Source: Pedobacter faecalis (GTDB taxonomy: Bacteria > Bacteroidota > Bacteroidia > Sphingobacteriales > Sphingobacteriaceae). From it: a DNA stretch of 64,000 nt. Of the stretch, positions 25,928-35,689 are shown one piece after another. The stretch covers positions 992,001 through 1,056,000 of the forward strand of contig NZ_JARXOW010000001.1 in NCBI RefSeq assembly GCF_030182585.1, read 5' to 3'. The translations under genes and the position numbers were made by a program. The notes below the pieces were generated by a model. It saw only the letters and a program-made list of their open reading frames with translations, did no database searches and was not told where the DNA came from. Each line of letters begins with the position of its first letter. The stretch's first letter is position 1.

Positions 25928-28144
25928 CTAAAAAGAGCTTGGATCTACATCTAGTGCCGATGGAGGCGCACTAAGGGCCTGAGCACCCCAGGTTTTATTC
26001 GGTTTATCGCCCATAGTTAAGACAAGCGTACCACCATTAATAAGATCAGAATGGGTAAACCATGGACGGTCCAGCACCTTGCCGTTCAGCCTTGCTGTTT
26101 GAATGTAGACGTTTGCGGTTGAATTGTTAGCAGCCTTTACCGTAAACTTCTTTCCTGAGGACAACCGGATGCTGGCTTCCGAAAACACCGGACTACCAAT
26201 AGTATAAACCGGGATTCCGGGCGTGACAGGAAAAAACCCAAGCATAGAAAAAACTACGAATGAGGTCATTCCGCCCCCGTCTTCGTCGCCGGGTATACCA
26301 AAATAATTGTCGGTAAACCAGGTATCGATCAACATTCTGATCCGCTTTTGGGTTTTCCAGGGAGAGCCGGTGTAATTATATAAGTAAGGTATATGAAAAC
26401 TCGGTTCATTTCCCATAACGAACTGGCCTACCAATCCGGAGGCATCTGGCTGTGTTCTCCAGAAAACGAATTTAGAAGCGCCCAGATCTTCACGGAACAA
26501 CTGATCGAGCTTAGCTTCGGCGTGTTGCCTTCCGCCCATCAGGGCAAACAACCCTTCGAAGTCATGCTTTACCGACCAGTTGTAAGTATATGCGTTGTTT
26601 TCGGTAAAGAACTCCCGACCGGCAGATTTAGGGTTCATGTCTTCTATCCACTTCCCGTTCTTGTCTTTAGCCCACATAAAACCCTTTTCTGGACGAAACA
26701 CGTTGCGATAAAATGTAGCTCTGCGGAGAAATAGTTCACCGTCGCCATCCTTTCCCAACACCTTAGCAAGATTTGCGATGTTCCAATCGCTGAAACTATT
26801 CTCGAGGGTCACCGACACCGCCTGCCGCTTTTCCCAAACATCCTCTACCTGCGGGACCGTTTCTTTCTCGCCGTAAGGCAAACCGGGCATGTAACCGTTT
26901 TTGTTGTAAAACGAATCAAGCACTGTAGCAGGCCCGTTATTCCAGGGAAGCAGTGTACCCTCCAGGGAATTCTTCCTGAGCCCCTCATAAGCGGCTTTCA
27001 GATCAAATCCTCTCAATCCTTTATAATAGGCATCAGCGAACCAGGTCGCCGCATGATTGCCCGTCATGGCAGGCCAGTCGCCAAACACTACTGCAAATGA
27101 CGGCATCCATCCGCCCTGCCGGTACATATCGATATAAGAGTTGATCTTCTGAACTTCCTTTTCTGGATTGAGAATGGTATGCAGGGGCTCCAGTGCGATA
27201 TAATTATCCCATATCCAATTGTCCACGAAAAACGGCTCGTCGCTGTTGTGGACCTTATGATCGAAACCGCTATAATACCGCCCGTATTCGTTAATATCAA
27301 CCATGCGCTCGTAGCAGCGGTACAGGGAGGTGTAGAAGACGCGCTTTTGAGCGTTAGTGCCACCTTTAATGTTTATTTGAGACAATACTTCGTTCCATTT
27401 TTCTAGAGCACTTCTCTTTACCTCCTCAAAACTGTTGGCGATATTGTCTTTCTGAAAATTAAGTTCAGCTTGTTCGGCAGAAATATATGAGATTGAATAT
27501 CGGAAAGTCACTTCATCTGGCACCTGGATCAAAAGATCACGTTTACTGGCGGAGTCCTTATAATTTGTGCTGATGATATCGGCGTCTACCTCTGCATACA
27601 GATAAGCTTTCATACCCTGAAAGGTTTCTGTCCCGGTTATTTTGCGTTTACCTGCTATTGTATACTGTCCAGCACCATTTATCAGGCCAAGCCGGATAAA
27701 ATGCTTGTCCCTACCTTTAAAGCCTATCCGGAAAATGCCACTTTTCTTGGAGGGTGAAAACTCTGCTACCGTTCCTTCATCGCCTAGCTCTGAACGGTAG
27801 TAGTACGGACTGAGGGTTTCTTTATGGTAGACCTCTTTTCTGTCCCATAGTGACGATGGATTGCCGCTGAGGGGCATGAAACTGAAAACAAAAGCGACAC
27901 GGTGCGACGCTACTGTTAAAGGAAAATAGGCTATCTGGTCGTCAAGTGCATCTTTCCGCATGGGGAAAACGCGTATCATTTCGTTTGGCAACTGGACCGT
28001 TGGACGGGTTGGCTCAAGGATGTGGCCCACCCCGCCTATAGAAGGATCAACGTACGATAAATTGGACTTTTGGGCTAAAACAGGAGATAGACAAGTTGCG
28101 GCAGTAGCAAACAAAAGCCCGGCAAGCGATACTCTTAAATTCAT
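25928..28144 (-). CDS. GH92 alpha-mannosidase (exo-acting), PUL copy
   Basis: A 738-residue secreted glycoside hydrolase family 92 enzyme, typically a calcium-dependent exo-alpha-mannosidase. It has a signal peptide (MNLRVSLAGLLFATAATCLSPVLAQ), the family start YVDPSIGGVGHILEPTRPT, and the late motifs GNEPSFHIPYLYNYTG and GIPGDEDGGGMTSF, which carry the catalytic Glu and the Asp pair. ATG at 28144 is chosen over an ORF extension because it begins the signal peptide. It is the most upstream gene of the sigma-FecR-SusCD cluster and so suggests a mannose-containing glycan. A paralogue of nearly equal length lies at 37177-39396. Confidence 0.93.
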   Translation of the reverse strand: MNLRVSLAGLLFATAATCLSPVLAQKSNLSYVDPSIGGVGHILEPTRPTVQLPNEMIRVFPMRKDALDDQIAYFPLTVASHRVAFVFSFMPLSGNPSSLWDRKEVYHKETLSPYYYRSELGDEGTVAEFSPSKKSGIFRIGFKGRDKHFIRLGLINGAGQYTIAGKRKITGTETFQGMKAYLYAEVDADIISTNYKDSASKRDLLIQVPDEVTFRYSISYISAEQAELNFQKDNIANSFEEVKRSALEKWNEVLSQINIKGGTNAQKRVFYTSLYRCYERMVDINEYGRYYSGFDHKVHNSDEPFFVDNWIWDNYIALEPLHTILNPEKEVQKINSYIDMYRQGGWMPSFAVVFGDWPAMTGNHAATWFADAYYKGLRGFDLKAAYEGLRKNSLEGTLLPWNNGPATVLDSFYNKNGYMPGLPYGEKETVPQVEDVWEKRQAVSVTLENSFSDWNIANLAKVLGKDGDGELFLRRATFYRNVFRPEKGFMWAKDKNGKWIEDMNPKSAGREFFTENNAYTYNWSVKHDFEGLFALMGGRQHAEAKLDQLFREDLGASKFVFWRTQPDASGLVGQFVMGNEPSFHIPYLYNYTGSPWKTQKRIRMLIDTWFTDNYFGIPGDEDGGGMTSFVVFSMLGFFPVTPGIPVYTIGSPVFSEASIRLSSGKKFTVKAANNSTANVYIQTARLNGKVLDRPWFTHSDLINGGTLVLTMGDKPNKTWGAQALSAPPSALDVDPSSF

Positions 28145-28275
28145 ACGGTTATAAATGGTCTGATTCGCGCGAAACGATCTTATCAAAGATAACACATTCA
28201 ACTTGTATATACAAGATGTGTGAGCCGGCATTTATATGCGGCTCTTAGCGGAAGCAGGCCGCTATCAGATCAGCG

Positions 28276-28304
28276 AACGTTGATCTCCCGATCGACGTTT
28301 TTAT
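28276..28304 (+). promoter_or_regulatory. Hairpin with T-run ahead of glnN
   Basis: AACGTTGATC-TCCC-GATCGACGTT folds into a 10-bp stem (one G-T pair) followed by TTTTAT on the plus strand. It has the shape of a rho-independent terminator but lies between two divergent genes, GH92 and glnN. It could attenuate a long glnN leader or block stray transcripts. Only the structure is seen; function is inferred. Confidence 0.4.
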
Positions 28305-28409
28305 ATAAAAATCAAAAAACACGCTAGAAATTCTCAAAAATTCTTTGATTATCTATCAACATTTGTATTTTTACAAACGATTTACACAAAATAACCAAAC
28401 AAATATTCT

Positions 28410-28417
28410 ATTTTTGA
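28410..28417 (+). promoter_or_regulatory. glnN -7 promoter element
   Basis: TATTTTTG matches TAnnTTTG and lies 19 bases upstream of the glnN ATG. No clear TTTG is found at the -33 distance, so activator dependence is possible. Confidence 0.5.
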
Positions 28418-28436
28418 TGAAATTTTAAACAAATAA

Positions 28437-30620
28437 ATGAAAAGCTTAAGAACAATCGCATTAAAAGAAGCTCAAACCAGAGTTTCACCAGAGGTAAAGT
28501 CTCCGTCGACCAGGATTTCTGAGTTTTTTGGGGTGAACGTTTTTGATAAGAAAAAAATGAAAGATTTCTTATCAAAGGATGTTTATGAAAAACTTGTTTC
28601 TGCTATCGATCAGGGAGAGTTGATCAACTTCGATGATGCCAATCAGATTGCCGCCGCAATGAAGAGCTGGGCAATGAGCAAAGGTGCTACCCATTACACG
28701 CACTGGTTTCAGCCGTTAACTGGCACTACCGCGGAAAAGCATGATTCGTTCTTTGAGCCAAGCAGCGAAGGTGCCATCGAGAAATTTGCAGGAAGCGCAC
28801 TTGTACAGCAGGAGCCAGACGCCTCAAGTTTCCCGAACGGAGGTATCCGTAACACATTTGAGGCCCGTGGTTATACGGCATGGGATCCTTCTTCGCCTGC
28901 GTTCATTATGGAAAGCAAAGCAGGTAAAACGCTTTGCATCCCTACCGTATTTGTTTCTTATACAGGCGAGGCGCTGGATTACAAAGCGCCGTTGCTTAAA
29001 GCGTTAGCGGCTATGGATAAGGCGGCGGTTGATGTTTGCCAGTATTTCGATAAGAGCATCGCTAAAGTAAATGCTTCACTAGGTATCGAGCAGGAATATT
29101 TCCTTGTCGACCTTGCATTATATAATGCTCGTCCGGATCTTGCTTTAACCGGCCGTACTTTGTTCGGACACATGTCTGCGAAAGGTCAGCAGCTTGAAGA
29201 TCATTACTTCGGATCTATTCCTGAGCGTGTATTTACATTTATGGTCGACTTCGAGAATGAAGCGCTGAAACTGGGAATTCCTTTGAAGACCCGCCACAAC
29301 GAGGTGGCCCCTTCCCAATTCGAGTGTGCACCTATCTACGAAGAGATCAACCTGGCCATCGACCACAACCAGTTGTTAATGGACCTGATGGAGAAGGTTG
29401 CTTTGAGACACAAGTTTAAAGTTTTGCTTCACGAGAAGCCTTATGCAGGAATAAATGGCTCAGGTAAGCACAACAACTGGTCGCTGATTACAGATACCGG
29501 TAAAAACCTGCTTGCTCCAGGTAAAACACCTAAGAATAACCTGATGTTCCTGACCTTCTTTGTAAACACCATCAAGGCGGTTCATGAGCATGCTGATCTG
29601 TTGAGAGCATCTATCGCTTCAGTTAGCAACGATCACCGTCTGGGCGCAAACGAGGCTCCTCCTGCGATTATTTCCATTTTCCTTGGTCAGCAGTTGAACG
29701 AAGTGTTAGACGAGATTGAGCATTCACGGATCAGCAAAAAGATCAAAGAAGATAACGCATTGTGGTTAGGTATTCCTAAAATCCCTCAGATCCTATTGGA
29801 CAATACTGACCGTAACCGTACCTCTCCTTTTGCTTTCACTGGTAACAAGTTCGAACTTAGAGCAGTAGGTTCGTCTGCTAACTCAGCAGCACCTATGACT
29901 GTTTTAAATGCTATCGTTGCAGATCAGTTGACTAAATTCAAAGTTGAAGTTGACAAATTGATCAAGAAAGGTGAGAAGAAAGACATTGCCCTGTTAACCG
30001 TTATCAAGAAATACATCAAAGAGTCGAAAGACATCCGCTTTGAAGGAAACGGCTATAGCGATGAGTGGGCTGCAGAAGCTGAAAAACGTGGTCTTTCAAA
30101 CATCAAAACCACTCCACGTGCGCTGGATGCTTATGTAAGTGAGAAATCTACTGAGCTGTTTACCAAACTCAACATTTACGGTAAGCGTGAACTTCATGCC
30201 CGCCATGAGATCCTTCTTGAGAACTATTACAAGAAACTTCAGATTGAAGCAAGGGTGATGGGTGAAGTTGCGAACAGCATGATCATTCCTGCTACCATAG
30301 CTTATCAGAATTCACTGATCGAAAACGCTAAAGGACTGAAAGATCTTGGTCTTGGAGAAGCTGCTTTAGCTACTCCTGTGGCGATCATCAATAAATTGTC
30401 TGACCATCTCAATGTCGTTAAAACCAGCATCGACAACATGCTTGAGCAACGCAAACAAGTAAATACCATCGAGGATAGCCGCGACAAAGCCATTGCTTAC
30501 GACGAGAAGGTTAAATCTTACTTCGATGAAATCCGTTATCATACGGACAAACTTGAGCAAATTGTGGACGACAGCGTATGGCCTTTGCCTAAATTCAGAG
30601 AGCTGTTGTTCCTGAAATAA
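28437..30620 (+). CDS. glnN: Glutamine synthetase type III
   Basis: A 727-residue GlnN, the large form used in Bacteroidota, making glutamine from glutamate, ammonia and ATP. Recognisable parts: the N-terminal SEFFGVNVFDKKKM, KGATHYTHWFQPLTGTTAEKHDSF with conserved His/Glu metal ligands, EQEYFLVD, VAPSQFECAPI, GINGSGKHNNWSL (ATP site) and RTSPFAFTGNKFELRAVGSSAN. The C-terminal helical extension from about residue 590 is specific to type III. A terminator-like hairpin follows the gene. Nitrogen control is expected for the family but no operator is recognised. Confidence 0.96.
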   Translation: MKSLRTIALKEAQTRVSPEVKSPSTRISEFFGVNVFDKKKMKDFLSKDVYEKLVSAIDQGELINFDDANQIAAAMKSWAMSKGATHYTHWFQPLTGTTAEKHDSFFEPSSEGAIEKFAGSALVQQEPDASSFPNGGIRNTFEARGYTAWDPSSPAFIMESKAGKTLCIPTVFVSYTGEALDYKAPLLKALAAMDKAAVDVCQYFDKSIAKVNASLGIEQEYFLVDLALYNARPDLALTGRTLFGHMSAKGQQLEDHYFGSIPERVFTFMVDFENEALKLGIPLKTRHNEVAPSQFECAPIYEEINLAIDHNQLLMDLMEKVALRHKFKVLLHEKPYAGINGSGKHNNWSLITDTGKNLLAPGKTPKNNLMFLTFFVNTIKAVHEHADLLRASIASVSNDHRLGANEAPPAIISIFLGQQLNEVLDEIEHSRISKKIKEDNALWLGIPKIPQILLDNTDRNRTSPFAFTGNKFELRAVGSSANSAAPMTVLNAIVADQLTKFKVEVDKLIKKGEKKDIALLTVIKKYIKESKDIRFEGNGYSDEWAAEAEKRGLSNIKTTPRALDAYVSEKSTELFTKLNIYGKRELHARHEILLENYYKKLQIEARVMGEVANSMIIPATIAYQNSLIENAKGLKDLGLGEAALATPVAIINKLSDHLNVVKTSIDNMLEQRKQVNTIEDSRDKAIAYDEKVKSYFDEIRYHTDKLEQIVDDSVWPLPKFRELLFLK

Positions 30621-30643
30621 CTTAGACCTTAATTTTTAGTTTT

Positions 30644-30679
30644 ATAACCTCTGCTTTAATTAGCAGGGGTTATTTTTTA
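30644..30679 (+). terminator. glnN rho-independent terminator
   Basis: ATAACCTCTGCT and AGCAGGGGTTAT form a 12-bp stem (one G-T pair) around TTAATT, followed by TTTTTTAT. It starts 24 bases after the glnN stop. The purM -7 element overlaps the end of its T-tract region. Confidence 0.88.
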
Positions 30680-30680
30680 T

Positions 30681-30688
30681 TATCTTTG
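30681..30688 (+). promoter_or_regulatory. purM -7 promoter element
   Basis: TATCTTTG matches TAnnTTTG exactly. Its last base is only 8 bases before the purM ATG at 30697, so transcription would begin almost at the start codon. Confidence 0.55.
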
Positions 30689-30696
30689 CCCCCAAC

Positions 30697-31878
30697 ATGA
30701 GCGATAACAGGTACAACCAACGCGGCGTTTCTGCCTCAAAAGAAGATGTGCACCAAGCCATCAAGAACATCGACAAAGGCATTTTCCCTCAGGCATTCTG
30801 CAAGATCATTCCGGATATCCTGGGAAACGACGAGGCTTTCTGCAACATAATGCATGCAGACGGCGCGGGTACAAAATCTTCCCTGGCCTATGCGTACTGG
30901 AAGAAAACAGGCGACATGTCTGTCTGGAAAGGAATCGCACAGGACGCTATCATCATGAACATCGACGATCTGATCTGTGTTGGAGCCACTGAAAATATCC
31001 TACTGTCGTCTACAATAGGTCGCAATAAAAATCTGATTCCGGGGGAGGTGATTGCGGCCATCATTAACGGCACAGAAGAAATTTTAGCCGAACTACGGGA
31101 GCAGGGCATTTCGATCTACTCTACCGGTGGCGAAACTGCCGATGTGGGTGACCTGGTACGCACCATTATCGTTGACTCTACCGTGACCTGCAGAATGGAA
31201 CGCAGTAAAGTGATCAGCAACGATAAAATTGCCGCAGGAAATGTCATTGTGGGATTGGCGTCTTATGGTCAGGCTTCCTATGAAAGTACCTATAACGGCG
31301 GAATGGGCTCGAACGGCTTGACTTCAGCACGGCACGACGTTTTTGATAAATCTGTTGCAAACGCATTTCCTGAAACCTATGACCCTGCTGTACCTTACGA
31401 TCTGGTATTTTCCGGAGGAAAGAAACTGACGGATGAGATTGAGATCTCTGAGGGACTGAGTGTTACAGCCGGTAAATTAGTGCTGTCGCCAACAAGAACT
31501 TATGCACCGGTGATCCAAAAGGTACTGGAGCGCTTCAGGTCACAGATCAACGGAATTGTCCACTGCAGCGGAGGGGCGCAGACTAAGGTACTTCATTTCA
31601 TCAACAACAATATTCATGTCATAAAAGACAACCTTTTCCCGGTTCCACCACTGTTTAAACTGATCCATGAGCAGTCGGGCACCGACTGGAAAGAAATGTA
31701 CAAGGTTTTCAACATGGGTCACCGCATGGAGCTTTACGTACCCGAAGCCATCGCTGCCGAGATTATCGATATTGCCAAGTCTTTCCAGATTGATGCACAG
31801 ATCATCGGCCGTGTGGAGCGCTCAGAACAGAAACAGGTTACCATCCGTTCAGCATACGGCGAGTTTGTCTACAACTAA
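30697..31878 (+). CDS. purM: AIR synthase-type phosphoribosylformylglycinamidine cyclo-ligase
   Basis: A 393-residue PurM of the Bacteroidota type, which closes the imidazole ring in step five of purine synthesis (FGAM + ATP to AIR). Visible signatures: [13 protein letters not shown] near the N-terminus, [45 protein letters not shown] and [22 protein letters not shown]. The protein is longer than the roughly 345-residue enterobacterial enzyme and its sequence fits the Bacteroidota subgroup. It stands alone, downstream of the glnN terminator; its stop overlaps the convergent GH95 stop by 4 bases. Confidence 0.9.
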   Translation: MSDNRYNQRGVSASKEDVHQAIKNIDKGIFPQAFCKIIPDILGNDEAFCNIMHADGAGTKSSLAYAYWKKTGDMSVWKGIAQDAIIMNIDDLICVGATENILLSSTIGRNKNLIPGEVIAAIINGTEEILAELREQGISIYSTGGETADVGDLVRTIIVDSTVTCRMERSKVISNDKIAAGNVIVGLASYGQASYESTYNGGMGSNGLTSARHDVFDKSVANAFPETYDPAVPYDLVFSGGKKLTDEIEISEGLSVTAGKLVLSPTRTYAPVIQKVLERFRSQINGIVHCSGGAQTKVLHFINNNIHVIKDNLFPVPPLFKLIHEQSGTDWKEMYKVFNMGHRMELYVPEAIAAEIIDIAKSFQIDAQIIGRVERSEQKQVTIRSAYGEFVYN

Positions 31879-34328
31879 CTTTTTCTAGGCACTAAGGTAT
31901 ACAGCTTTCCAGGTTTTGTAGGCAAGTCGTACAGCCAGGTCTTCTTTAGCGCTGCGGATTTAAGCTTCGCTTCGTCTGAAATTCGCGGATTTGGCACTTC
32001 ATCTACCCGGAAAAACGGATTATGATTCTGCCCCTTCGCGGCTTCAAGTACGCCGGAAGTTATTTGCATTTCATTTGGAATCCGAATCCGGCAGTTGCCC
32101 CCATTTAGAGACCTGATAACAACCTTTTCAACTTCACCACGTTGCCATTCCAAACGGACGATTTCAAATCCGCCCCTTGCGCGCAAGCCGCTCACTTCGC
32201 CTTCCTGCCATACGTCGGGCAGTGCCGGAAGCAGATGAATATATTCATCATAGCTTTGCATGAGCAGCTCGGCAATACCAGCGGTACATCCAAAATTCCC
32301 ATCGATCTGGAATGGTGGATGAGCATCAAACAGGTTCGGATAGGTACCACCCGATTCGGACCGGTTGGTCGCCGGGCTAAGTTGATCAGTCAGCAGTTTA
32401 TAAGCATGGTTGCCGTCCAGGAAACGCGCCCAAAGGTTAACCTTCCAGCCCATCGACCATCCGGTTGATACATCGCCTCTGAAGATCAGCGAGGTCCGTG
32501 CTGCATCGAACAGCTCAGGGGTTCGATATGGCGATATCAATCCGGCCGGGTAAACACCAAACAAATGCGACACATGCCTGTGCTTATCGCGGGGGTCGTC
32601 CCAATCCTGAAGCCACTCCTGCAACTGGCCATGCCTGCCAATTTGCATCGGTGGCAGGCGATCTCTCAGCTTTTTCAACTGCGTGGTAAATGCTTTGTCT
32701 TTTCCCAGTACGTCAGCAGCCCTTATCACATTAGAAAAAAGCTCGAAGACGATCTGGTTGTCCATGGATGTCCCCGCAGCAATAGATTTCCCCTGGGCTG
32801 CTCCAGACGCGTTTTCAGGTGAAATGGATGGAGAAACAACCAACCACTTGTTTACGGGCTCTTCCACCAAGACATCGGCGAAAAACTCTGCCGAGCCGCG
32901 CATCGTCTCATAAACAGAGGCCAGATACCGTTTGTCTCCGCTATAAAGATATTTGTCCCAAAGATGCCGGCTTAGCCAGGCACCACCCATGGGCCAGAGC
33001 CCCCAGAATGTGCCGTCGACCATGCCCGTAATGCGCCAAAGATCTGTGTTATGATGGGTAACCCAGCCGCCTCCACCGTACATTTCCCTGGCGGTTTGCC
33101 GGCCGGTGACGGCGAGTTCCTTGACCATCTCTATCAGTGGCTCGTGCATCTCCGTAAGATTGGTCGGCTCAGCAGGCCAGTAATTCATTTCCGTGTTAAT
33201 ATTTATCGTATACTTACTGCCCCATGGCGGGTTCACCTTGTCGTTCCATATGCCTTGCAGATTGGCGGGCTGACCGCCCGGGCGGGAACAGGAAATCAGC
33301 AGGTACCTCCCAAACTGGAAATAGAGCGCCGCCAGATCAGGATCATTTCCATTGGCAAAATGCTTTATGCGCAGGTCGGTAGGCATCTTTGCCGCATCGG
33401 TTACCCCCAGATGGAGCGATACCCGGTCGAAATATTTTTGGTAAGCTTGCAGATGCGCGCTCAACAGGGCGTTATAACTTTTTCCTGAGGAGAGCCCCAG
33501 ATAATCTGCCGCTCTTTTGTCTTGATCGCCACTCAGGTCTTTATAACTGTTAAAGTTGGTACCGATGGAGATGAAGAGCAAAACGCTGTTGGCATTATCA
33601 ACGCGTACAGCGCCGTCCGACACCGACACCGTACCACCCTTGGCTTTCACCTGGGTTATCGCCGAAAACTTAACCGATCCCTTAACACCGTCCTTATCGC
33701 CGGAAATGCCCGACAGCACCAGTTCATTTGAACCGCGAACGGCAACAGTAGATTTATGGGGACTTCTCATCGAGGCCGTAAAAGTGAGTTTACCTACTTT
33801 GCTCGCTGTGAGTCGTACAACGATCAGTTCACCCGGTATTGAAGCAAAAAACGTTCTGGTATAAGTCACCCCACCCACGGTGTACCTAACGGTGCTGACT
33901 GCCTGCTTCAAATCCAATTCACGGTAATAATTGGTAAAGACATCATGCCCCGGAAAACGAAGCAGAAGATCACCCACGGGCTGGTAATTCATACCGTTTA
34001 CCGGCGAGGAAAAGTTGGCCGAAGCAAGCTTATCGGCCTCCGCATATTTACCCTCAAAAATCAACCGCCTCACGTCAGGCAGCACAGCCAGGGCATTCGG
34101 GTTGTCGTTGCGGTTGGGGCCGCCCGACCATACCGTCGCTTCGTTTAGCTTGATGATTTCCATTTCAGGATTACCATAAACCATCCCTGCAATACGCCCG
34201 TTTCCTATGGGCAAGGCAGCTTCCCACACATTCCCTGATGGTTTATCATACCAAAGCTTCATTTCTGCGGTCTGACCAAAGGCCGGGACGGACAAGACCC
34301 ACACAAAAAATAATATCAGACGTGGCAC
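31875..34328 (-). CDS. GH95 glycoside hydrolase (alpha-L-fucosidase family)
   Basis: An 817-residue secreted family 95 enzyme; the family removes terminal alpha-1,2-L-fucose or related alpha-L-galactose by inversion. Signal peptide [19 protein letters not shown], then the beta-sandwich N-domain ([32 protein letters not shown]). The catalytic (alpha/alpha)6 part shows [17 protein letters not shown] (paired Asn of the active site) and [11 protein letters not shown] (catalytic Asp). The helix expected to bear the acid Glu reads [11 protein letters not shown], so activity should be checked. Start codon is GTG at 34328, 6 bases after the xylA stop, so it is the last gene of the GH92-xylB-xylA-GH95 operon. 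Confidence 0.9.
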   Translation of the reverse strand: MPRLILFFVWVLSVPAFGQTAEMKLWYDKPSGNVWEAALPIGNGRIAGMVYGNPEMEIIKLNEATVWSGGPNRNDNPNALAVLPDVRRLIFEGKYAEADKLASANFSSPVNGMNYQPVGDLLLRFPGHDVFTNYYRELDLKQAVSTVRYTVGGVTYTRTFFASIPGELIVVRLTASKVGKLTFTASMRSPHKSTVAVRGSNELVLSGISGDKDGVKGSVKFSAITQVKAKGGTVSVSDGAVRVDNANSVLLFISIGTNFNSYKDLSGDQDKRAADYLGLSSGKSYNALLSAHLQAYQKYFDRVSLHLGVTDAAKMPTDLRIKHFANGNDPDLAALYFQFGRYLLISCSRPGGQPANLQGIWNDKVNPPWGSKYTININTEMNYWPAEPTNLTEMHEPLIEMVKELAVTGRQTAREMYGGGGWVTHHNTDLWRITGMVDGTFWGLWPMGGAWLSRHLWDKYLYSGDKRYLASVYETMRGSAEFFADVLVEEPVNKWLVVSPSISPENASGAAQGKSIAAGTSMDNQIVFELFSNVIRAADVLGKDKAFTTQLKKLRDRLPPMQIGRHGQLQEWLQDWDDPRDKHRHVSHLFGVYPAGLISPYRTPELFDAARTSLIFRGDVSTGWSMGWKVNLWARFLDGNHAYKLLTDQLSPATNRSESGGTYPNLFDAHPPFQIDGNFGCTAGIAELLMQSYDEYIHLLPALPDVWQEGEVSGLRARGGFEIVRLEWQRGEVEKVVIRSLNGGNCRIRIPNEMQITSGVLEAAKGQNHNPFFRVDEVPNPRISDEAKLKSAALKKTWLYDLPTKPGKLYTLVPRKS

Positions 34329-34334
34329 GGCAGT

Positions 34335-35660
34335 TTAGATATACCTGTTGATCAAATTCTCCAGATATTCCTGTCTGCCGCTTATCACGGCTGGTTCACC
34401 ATGCTCAATAGCGTAATCGCGCAACTGTTCTAAGGTTAACGACCCCTCCTCGAAAGCCTTACCTGCTCCTGTGTCGAATGATGCATAGCGATCCGCCCTT
34501 ATCTTCCTGTATTCGGAGATTTCAAGGATATTATCCGCAATCAGCAGCGCCCTTGCGAAAATATCCATGCCGCCAATGTGCGCATAGAAAAGGTCAGCAG
34601 GATCCGTCGAATTCCTCCTGATCTTCGCATCGAAGTTTATACCCCCTCCTTTTAACCCCCCATTATCCAGAATGATCAGCATCGCCTCCACCAGCTCATT
34701 AATATTGTTCGGAAACTGATCCGTATCCCATCCGTTCTGGTAGTCGCCGCGATTGGCATCGATAGAGCCCAGCAATCCCGCATCGGCAGCTGCCTGAAGC
34801 TCATGCTGAAAGGTATGCCCGGCTAAGGTGGCGTGGTTGACCTCAATGTTAAGCTTGAAGTCGTCCATAAGGTCGAACTTCTGAAGAAAACCCAACACAG
34901 TAGCTACATCGTAATCATATTGGTGCTTGGTCGGCTCGCAAGGCTTAGGTTCAATAAAAAAATTGCCTTTGAAACCATTTTTGCGTGCGTAGTCTTTGGC
35001 TGCATGCAGGAACCTGGCGAAATGCTCCTGCTCACGTTTCATATCCGTATTCAGCAAGGTCATATAACCCTCTCGACCACCCCAAAACACATAATTCTCG
35101 CCGCCAAGCGCGATGGTTGCATCCAGCGCTGCCTTCACTTGTGCGGCAGCATGTGTAAGTACATGAAAATCGGGATTCGTCGACGCCCCGTTCATATACC
35201 TGATGTGCGAGAAGAGATTGGCCGTTCCCCAAAGCAGCTTAACGCCCGTCTCCGTTTGTTTCTCCTTAGCGTGGTCTACCAGGATTTGCAGTCGCCTGTC
35301 GTTTTCCCTGATATCGTTTCCGTAATCTACCAGGTCAACATCGTGAAAACAGTAATACGGCAGGTTCATCTTGCTTAAAAACTCGAAAGCCGCATCCATT
35401 TTTTCGCGCGCCCGGTCCACTGCGTCCGATTTCTTGTCCCATGCATGTAAATGTGTAGGCGCACCAAAAGGATCTGCCCCATTGCCGCAGAACGAATGCC
35501 AGTACGCCCCCGCAAAACGCAAATGCTCTTTTAACGTTTTGCCAGCCACCAACTGATCTGGATTATAGTATCTGAAAGCAAGCGGATTTTTGCTGTCGGG
35601 TCCTTCGTATTTAATCTGGCCGATGCCCTGGAAATATTCGTTTGAATGAGTTGCTGACAT
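34335..35660 (-). CDS. xylA: Xylose isomerase
   Basis: A 441-residue enzyme that converts D-xylose to D-xylulose with Mg/Mn/Co. Motifs: [14 protein letters not shown] near residue 50, [11 protein letters not shown] near 190, [36 protein letters not shown] and [17 protein letters not shown], giving the metal ligands Glu, Glu, His, Asp. ATG at 35660 ([10 protein letters not shown]) is chosen because the family starts there; the longer frame would overlap xylB. It lies 29 bases after xylB in one operon. A member of the 440-residue class II group common in Bacteroidota. Confidence 0.96.
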   Translation of the reverse strand: MSATHSNEYFQGIGQIKYEGPDSKNPLAFRYYNPDQLVAGKTLKEHLRFAGAYWHSFCGNGADPFGAPTHLHAWDKKSDAVDRAREKMDAAFEFLSKMNLPYYCFHDVDLVDYGNDIRENDRRLQILVDHAKEKQTETGVKLLWGTANLFSHIRYMNGASTNPDFHVLTHAAAQVKAALDATIALGGENYVFWGGREGYMTLLNTDMKREQEHFARFLHAAKDYARKNGFKGNFFIEPKPCEPTKHQYDYDVATVLGFLQKFDLMDDFKLNIEVNHATLAGHTFQHELQAAADAGLLGSIDANRGDYQNGWDTDQFPNNINELVEAMLIILDNGGLKGGGINFDAKIRRNSTDPADLFYAHIGGMDIFARALLIADNILEISEYRKIRADRYASFDTGAGKAFEEGSLTLEQLRDYAIEHGEPAVISGRQEYLENLINRYI

Positions 35661-35689
35661 ATTTTTGCGATTTAATAGGTTGAATAAAT

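Noticed and set aside
19333..28144. Prophage or integrative element around the SusCD locus
   Set aside because: No integrase, attachment repeats or phage structural genes; the order is the ordinary regulated PUL layout.
31875..35660. Plus-strand ORFs opposite GH95 and xylA (33051-33488, 34833-35378)
   Set aside because: Both are mirror frames of well-supported minus-strand enzymes, with compositions unlike real proteins.
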